From: Candidatus Woesearchaeota archaeon
GTDB taxonomy: Archaea; Nanobdellota; Nanobdellia; Woesearchaeales; JAFGPW01
Reading direction: 5' to 3'
Length of the DNA stretch: 64,000 nt
Assembly: GCA_016935985.1 (NCBI GenBank)
Contig: JAFGPW010000004.1
Coordinates: forward strand, 62,001 to 126,000
Both the position numbers and the translations under genes were made by a program. The stretch's first letter is position 1. Each line of letters starts with the position of its first letter. Under the pieces are notes generated by a model that was given only the letters and a program-made list of their open reading frames with translations, had not been told where the DNA came from and ran no database searches. Positions 60,688 through 64,000 of the stretch are shown here, in pieces.

Positions 60688-61773
60688 TCACTCGAGATAG
60701 CGCGCGAATATCTCCGCATAGGCTCTCGTGACGTTCTCCTCGGTCTTGGGCATCTCCGGGAAGCCCGTATAGCCCTTGCTCTCCTCGATGTCCCGGACAA
60801 TGTCGAGAGCGTACTGGTCGACGTTGTGGTACCATCTCTTCCCTTCGTAATAGGAAGAGAGGTAGGTCTGCTCGGTCTGGCCGGGCGTCGGCGTCATGAG
60901 CGCCCGCGTCTTCCCGATCTCCGCGAGCTCCATCACGGTCGTGTATCCAGAGCGGGTGATGATGAACTTCGCGCGGTTCATGTAGTCCACCATCTCGGCG
61001 CGCGGCGTGTGGGAGCGGATGAGGAGGTCGCCCGTCTCCTCGTGGATGTCCGTGTCGGGCCTCGCGAGGAGCACGACCCGCCTGCCGGAGAGGCCGCCGA
61101 CCTGCTTCCGGATGATCCTCTCAAGGAGCGTGCGCTGGGGCTCGGGGCCTGAGAGCACGACGAGATAGTCGATGTCCTCCTTCTTCGGGCTCTTCCTGAT
61201 GCTGGAGAGGATGCCCATGTAGTGGAGCTTATCCCTCATCGGCCTGACCGATGTCCAGGCGAGCCTGCCCGCGAGCGCGGGGCCGGTCTCGGGATCGTTG
61301 TCAGGCACCACGATATGCGCGAACCTCTTGAAGTAGGACCAGTTGAAGAGCTGGGTGAGCCTCTCCACCGGTCGCAGGTAGGGGAAGACCAGGCGGATCT
61401 GATGGGAGATGATTATCGACGGCGCCTTCGCCGAGCAGGCGCCGTACCTGCCGTCGCCGATGATGAGGTCGTACGAGTGCTTCGCGGTGAGGCGCTCGAC
61501 CTCGCGGTGCTCGTCGGCGAACGATTTGATGATTCTCGGCGTGCGGGCGAGGAAGGTTGGGATGAAGAACCGCGACCGGGAGTAGCGGGCGTCGTAGCCG
61601 ACGAGCTCGTGCATCGGGCAGCCAGGGAACTCCTTCGCGAGCAGCGCCTTCGCTGCGCCGGTCGCGCCGATATGCACCTCATGCCCCTTCGCCAGCAGGT
61701 GCCTGATGAGGGGTATGTCCCGGGTCGCGTGGCCGAGCCCCCAGTTCGCCGGGCAGATGAGCGCTTTTCCCAT
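60688..61773 (-). CDS. GT28/MurG-like glycosyltransferase
   Basis: 361 residues. GT-B fold with GKALICPANWGLGHATRDIPLIRHL (acceptor-side glycine-rich loop) and the late ITRSGYTTVMELAEIGKTRALMTPTPGQTEQTYLSSYYEG, which has the MurG-type donor-binding pattern. Start ATG 61773 follows GAGGTGA; a GTG at 61782 overlaps the upstream stop. Likely adds a sugar to a lipid-linked acceptor. Confidence 0.82.
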   Translation of the reverse strand: MGKALICPANWGLGHATRDIPLIRHLLAKGHEVHIGATGAAKALLAKEFPGCPMHELVGYDARYSRSRFFIPTFLARTPRIIKSFADEHREVERLTAKHSYDLIIGDGRYGACSAKAPSIIISHQIRLVFPYLRPVERLTQLFNWSYFKRFAHIVVPDNDPETGPALAGRLAWTSVRPMRDKLHYMGILSSIRKSPKKEDIDYLVVLSGPEPQRTLLERIIRKQVGGLSGRRVVLLARPDTDIHEETGDLLIRSHTPRAEMVDYMNRAKFIITRSGYTTVMELAEIGKTRALMTPTPGQTEQTYLSSYYEGKRWYHNVDQYALDIVRDIEESKGYTGFPEMPKTEENVTRAYAEIFARYLE

Positions 61774-61778
61774 GATGG

Positions 61779-62921
61779 TCACCTCTCCCGTTCCCTGGCT
61801 TTAAATTCTTTTCGTGGCGGTCTCCCCGCGCGCAGCGCATGAAGGAGCATCGCCGCCCAGAGCATGCCCTCGTCGGTGATGTAGAGCGGGGAAGAGAACG
61901 GCATCCCGTCTCCGGCGTACACCTCGAGGAAGGTGCCGTGCCGCTCGACGAGCGAGAGGTACTGCGCGGCGGCCCTCCCGGCGCGATAGGGGTCATGATT
62001 CCCGCAGACCGCGAGGTAGAGCATCCCGAGGTGCGCCCAGACGGCGTCGTCCTCGTAGCCGGGGGCGAGCCTCGCGAGATAGAAGGACCGCCGCTGCTTG
62101 TGGAGCTGGTAGCGCAGCGGGAAAGGCCGCGTGATCCCCGCGCTGTCCATCGCGGAAAGCGACGAGCGCAGCATCTTCCGGTCGGCGACCATGCCGGTCC
62201 AGTAGGGGAGCGTGTTCGCGTCGCCGGCGACATACCCGTCCTTCGCCATGTCGTCATGGAAGTAGGAGCCGTTCCAGAGCTCCTCGACCGCACGTCCCCT
62301 GACCGCGTCGGGGTCCGGCATGCCGTGGAGGCCGAGACGCTCCGCGGATGTCGCCGCGAGCCAGAGCATGCAGTTGTCATAGCACGAGCTCGTGCGCTTG
62401 GCATGGTCCTTTATCGAGGAGAAGTCGCCGGGGCGCACGAGGCCTGTCGAGGGGTCGTAGAAGCGCTTGGGGTACTCCTGGACCTGCTTCTCCAGGAACC
62501 GGCGATGCCGGCCGATGAGCCGGCGGTCATCGAGGAGCGCGAGCGAACTGAGCAGGTAGGCGAGCGAGTCGGGAGCGACGGTCGGGATGTCGATCGGCTC
62601 GTGCCAGGGAGTGATGGTCGTGGTCACGCGCCGCGCCCGCTCGAAGCGGGAGAGCGCGTACGCGAGCGTCGACCGCACCCTCTCGCGGTGGCCGAGCGAG
62701 AGCAGCGCGCGGGCGCACCAGCCGAAGTCCCGGGTGTAGAACTCCCCGAAGTGGCCGGTGCTCGTCCGGTAATAGCCCTGCCTCCGATCATAGCATTCGT
62801 CGACGATCCGATGGCATATCTCCTCCGCCGATCCTGGGTATCGGGCGAAGCCGTGCTTCGCGACGCGCCGCTTCCTCCTGAGGAACCGTATGCCTTCCCG
62901 CGCGAGCGAGAGGGGCCTCAT
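61779..62921 (-). CDS. Six-hairpin glycosidase-like protein
   Basis: 380 residues with repeated helical hairpins typical of (alpha/alpha)6 barrels: STGHFGEFYTRDFGWCARALLSL, DIPTVAPDSLAYLLSSLALL, TSSCYDNCMLWLAATS, GYEDDAVWAHLGMLYLA. Acidic residues in TRDFGW and YDNCM are candidates for catalysis. No signal peptide. It may hydrolyse an alpha-linked glycan in the cytosol; GH15 or related family not certain. Ends four bases into the GT28 start region. Confidence 0.7.
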   Translation of the reverse strand: MRPLSLAREGIRFLRRKRRVAKHGFARYPGSAEEICHRIVDECYDRRQGYYRTSTGHFGEFYTRDFGWCARALLSLGHRERVRSTLAYALSRFERARRVTTTITPWHEPIDIPTVAPDSLAYLLSSLALLDDRRLIGRHRRFLEKQVQEYPKRFYDPSTGLVRPGDFSSIKDHAKRTSSCYDNCMLWLAATSAERLGLHGMPDPDAVRGRAVEELWNGSYFHDDMAKDGYVAGDANTLPYWTGMVADRKMLRSSLSAMDSAGITRPFPLRYQLHKQRRSFYLARLAPGYEDDAVWAHLGMLYLAVCGNHDPYRAGRAAAQYLSLVERHGTFLEVYAGDGMPFSSPLYITDEGMLWAAMLLHALRAGRPPRKEFKARERER

Positions 62922-62925
62922 CGTC

Positions 62926-63954
62926 TCAGAAATCCTCCCGCTCCTTCCTGCCGATGCCGTCCATGGTGGACGCGAGCGCCTTGCGGTAGCGGATGCCGTA
63001 GAGCGGGAGCACCGCGAACCCCACTACCGTCCAGAGCAGGTCGCGCCCGCGGATGAGGAAGGCGAGGGCGATCCCTCCGGCGGCAGAGAAGCCCATCAGC
63101 GAGAAGATGGAGACCTGCGCCGCCTCGAGGACGCCGAGCGCCATCGGCACAGGGATTAGGTAGGCGCCGCCGACGAAGGAGAATATCATGAAGAGCCCGA
63201 TGATGTCGGCGTCGAGCCCGAGCATGAGGGTGATGATCCTGTACTCGACGAACATGAGTATCCAGCTGAGGACGGTGAGCGAGATCGCGATCGCGAAGTC
63301 CTTGTGGTCATGGCGGTAGAACTTGATGATCATCGCTTCGAACTCCTCGATCCTCTTCTCGATTCCCTGGAGCGCCCTCGCGCGGTCGAGGCGCAGCGCC
63401 CGGAAGATGTGCAGGAAGAACCCGTGCCCGTTCAGGATCCGGTAGAAGAAGAAAGCGGTGATGCCGATGAACACCAGCGCGAGCGAGGAGAGGAGGACTG
63501 TCGTCTCGTCCGGCAGCGTGTACATCGCGAGGACCACGAGAACGCCGATGCAGAAGAATATCCCCGCCGACGAGATCTCGATGATCTTGTCGATGAGGAC
63601 CGAGGAGATTCCTTTGGCGAAGGAGAGCCCGTTCTTGCGAAGGAGCGCCGCCCGCACCGCCTCGCCGCCGAGCTTCGCGGAAGGGGTGATGAACGAGACA
63701 GCATGGCCGGTGATGCGGTAGAGGAACAGGTTCCTGAACCGCACCTCATGGCCTTGGGACCGCAGGATGAGCTTCCAGCGGTAGGCGAGGCACGCCATCA
63801 GGATGACGGAGACGAGGACGAAGCTGAGCAGGAGCAGCAGGTCCATGCCGAGGAAGACCGCGAAGACCTCGGAGATCGGATAGGTGCGGAACACCCAGAT
63901 GAGCAGCACGACGCCGAGGGCGAAGGACGATATGAGGGCGAGCAGCTTCTTCAT
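62926..63954 (-). CDS. Lysylphosphatidylglycerol synthase-like membrane protein (UPF0104)
   Basis: 342 residues with about eight membrane helices and the family patterns MACLAYRWKLIL, TPSAKLGGEAVRAALLRKNGLSFAKG and GGAYLIPVPMALGVLEAAQ. Relatives include the membrane domain of LPG synthase and the archaeal AglD-type proteins of glycosylation loci. First gene of the operon: a TATA box (63978-63988, minus) is about 28 bases before the ATG. Confidence 0.85.
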   Translation of the reverse strand: MKKLLALISSFALGVVLLIWVFRTYPISEVFAVFLGMDLLLLLSFVLVSVILMACLAYRWKLILRSQGHEVRFRNLFLYRITGHAVSFITPSAKLGGEAVRAALLRKNGLSFAKGISSVLIDKIIEISSAGIFFCIGVLVVLAMYTLPDETTVLLSSLALVFIGITAFFFYRILNGHGFFLHIFRALRLDRARALQGIEKRIEEFEAMIIKFYRHDHKDFAIAISLTVLSWILMFVEYRIITLMLGLDADIIGLFMIFSFVGGAYLIPVPMALGVLEAAQVSIFSLMGFSAAGGIALAFLIRGRDLLWTVVGFAVLPLYGIRYRKALASTMDGIGRKEREDF

Positions 63955-63977
63955 GGCCTCACGACGGTACGATGGGT

Positions 63978-63988
63978 ATATAAGGGTT
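63978..63988 (-). promoter_or_regulatory. TATA box of the glycan/lipid operon
   Basis: On the minus strand CCCTTATATAC is about 28 bases before the ATG at 63954, implying a leaderless first gene for the operon 63954 to 59792. Confidence 0.6.
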
Positions 63989-64000
63989 GTGCCGGTCCTG

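Noticed and set aside
1-64000. CRISPR arrays, insertion sequences, integrase genes or rRNA genes.
   Set aside because: I found no regularly spaced repeat array, transposase or integrase motif, or rRNA-like sequence while reading the window.

Overview
The window is a gene-dense archaeal chromosome segment. Archaeal markers include GatD/GatE-type tRNA amidation, a Cdc48/VAT unfoldase, deoxyhypusine synthase, Orc1/Cdc6, SMC, RtcB with archease, Lrp-type regulators, an archaeosortase, an archaeal initiator tRNA, an intron-containing tRNA-Ser, and many promoters whose TATA box lies about 25-28 bases before the ATG (leaderless mRNAs). Several small conserved genes (43301, 50468) look like families I associate with DPANN archaea. 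That placement is inference from memory, and I cannot name the lineage. Most of the window is GC-rich. The first ~9 kb, and the stretch around 45.4-47.1 kb, are visibly less so.

Layout. 1-6.5 kb (minus): a surface-polysaccharide operon (lipid-linked sugar-phosphate transferase, polysaccharide deacetylase, two tandem ATP-grasp ligases, FemAB-like transferase, DUF354 glycosyltransferase-like protein, hexapeptide acyltransferase). It is divergent from 6.7-10.6 kb (plus): a large beta-rich anchored protein, a DUF1616-like membrane protein and an archaeosortase. 10.6-14.7 kb: UbiA-like/HAD pair, Lrp regulator, AbrB-PhoU protein, zinc ribbon protein, RNase H-fold nuclease. 14.8-21.7 kb (plus): an unrecognised cluster of Lrp regulator, two small membrane-associated proteins, a coiled-coil protein, an AAA+ ATPase, a second P-loop ATPase with a likely winged helix, and a helical protein. 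21.7-24.9 kb: methyltransferase, tRNA-Ser(CGA), Cys-rich mini membrane protein, PIG-L deacetylase and GT4 pair. 25-35 kb: SMC, RNase HII, GDPD, Dus, alpha-glucan phosphorylase, initiator tRNA-Met, phosphatase, deoxynucleoside kinase. 35-43 kb: intron-bearing tRNA-Ser(GCT), secreted transglutaminase, Orc1/Cdc6, three tiny coupled genes, Sua5/YrdC, phosphoesterase, RtcB-archease. 43-50 kb: pilin-like proteins, tRNA-Val, tandem Lrp, methyltransferase, TatD, DUF362 ferredoxin, deoxyhypusine synthase. 50-60 kb: Cdc48, Nif3, GatD, GatE (lacking its GAD insertion) and pyruvate phosphate dikinase. 60-64 kb (minus): a glycan/lipid operon.

The most unusual signal is a pair of homologous ~140-155 bp elements, each immediately after a different tRNA gene (tRNA-Ser(CGA) at 22.5 kb, initiator tRNA-Met at 33.5 kb). 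Each is closed by a second copy of that tRNA's own 3' end. Both carry the same series of hairpins, and the stems are kept while their bases differ between copies. Other leads are the unrecognised AAA+/coiled-coil operon, the archaeosortase-linked polysaccharide locus that resembles bacterial exosortase loci, and a 20-base dyad motif shared exactly by two unrelated promoter regions.
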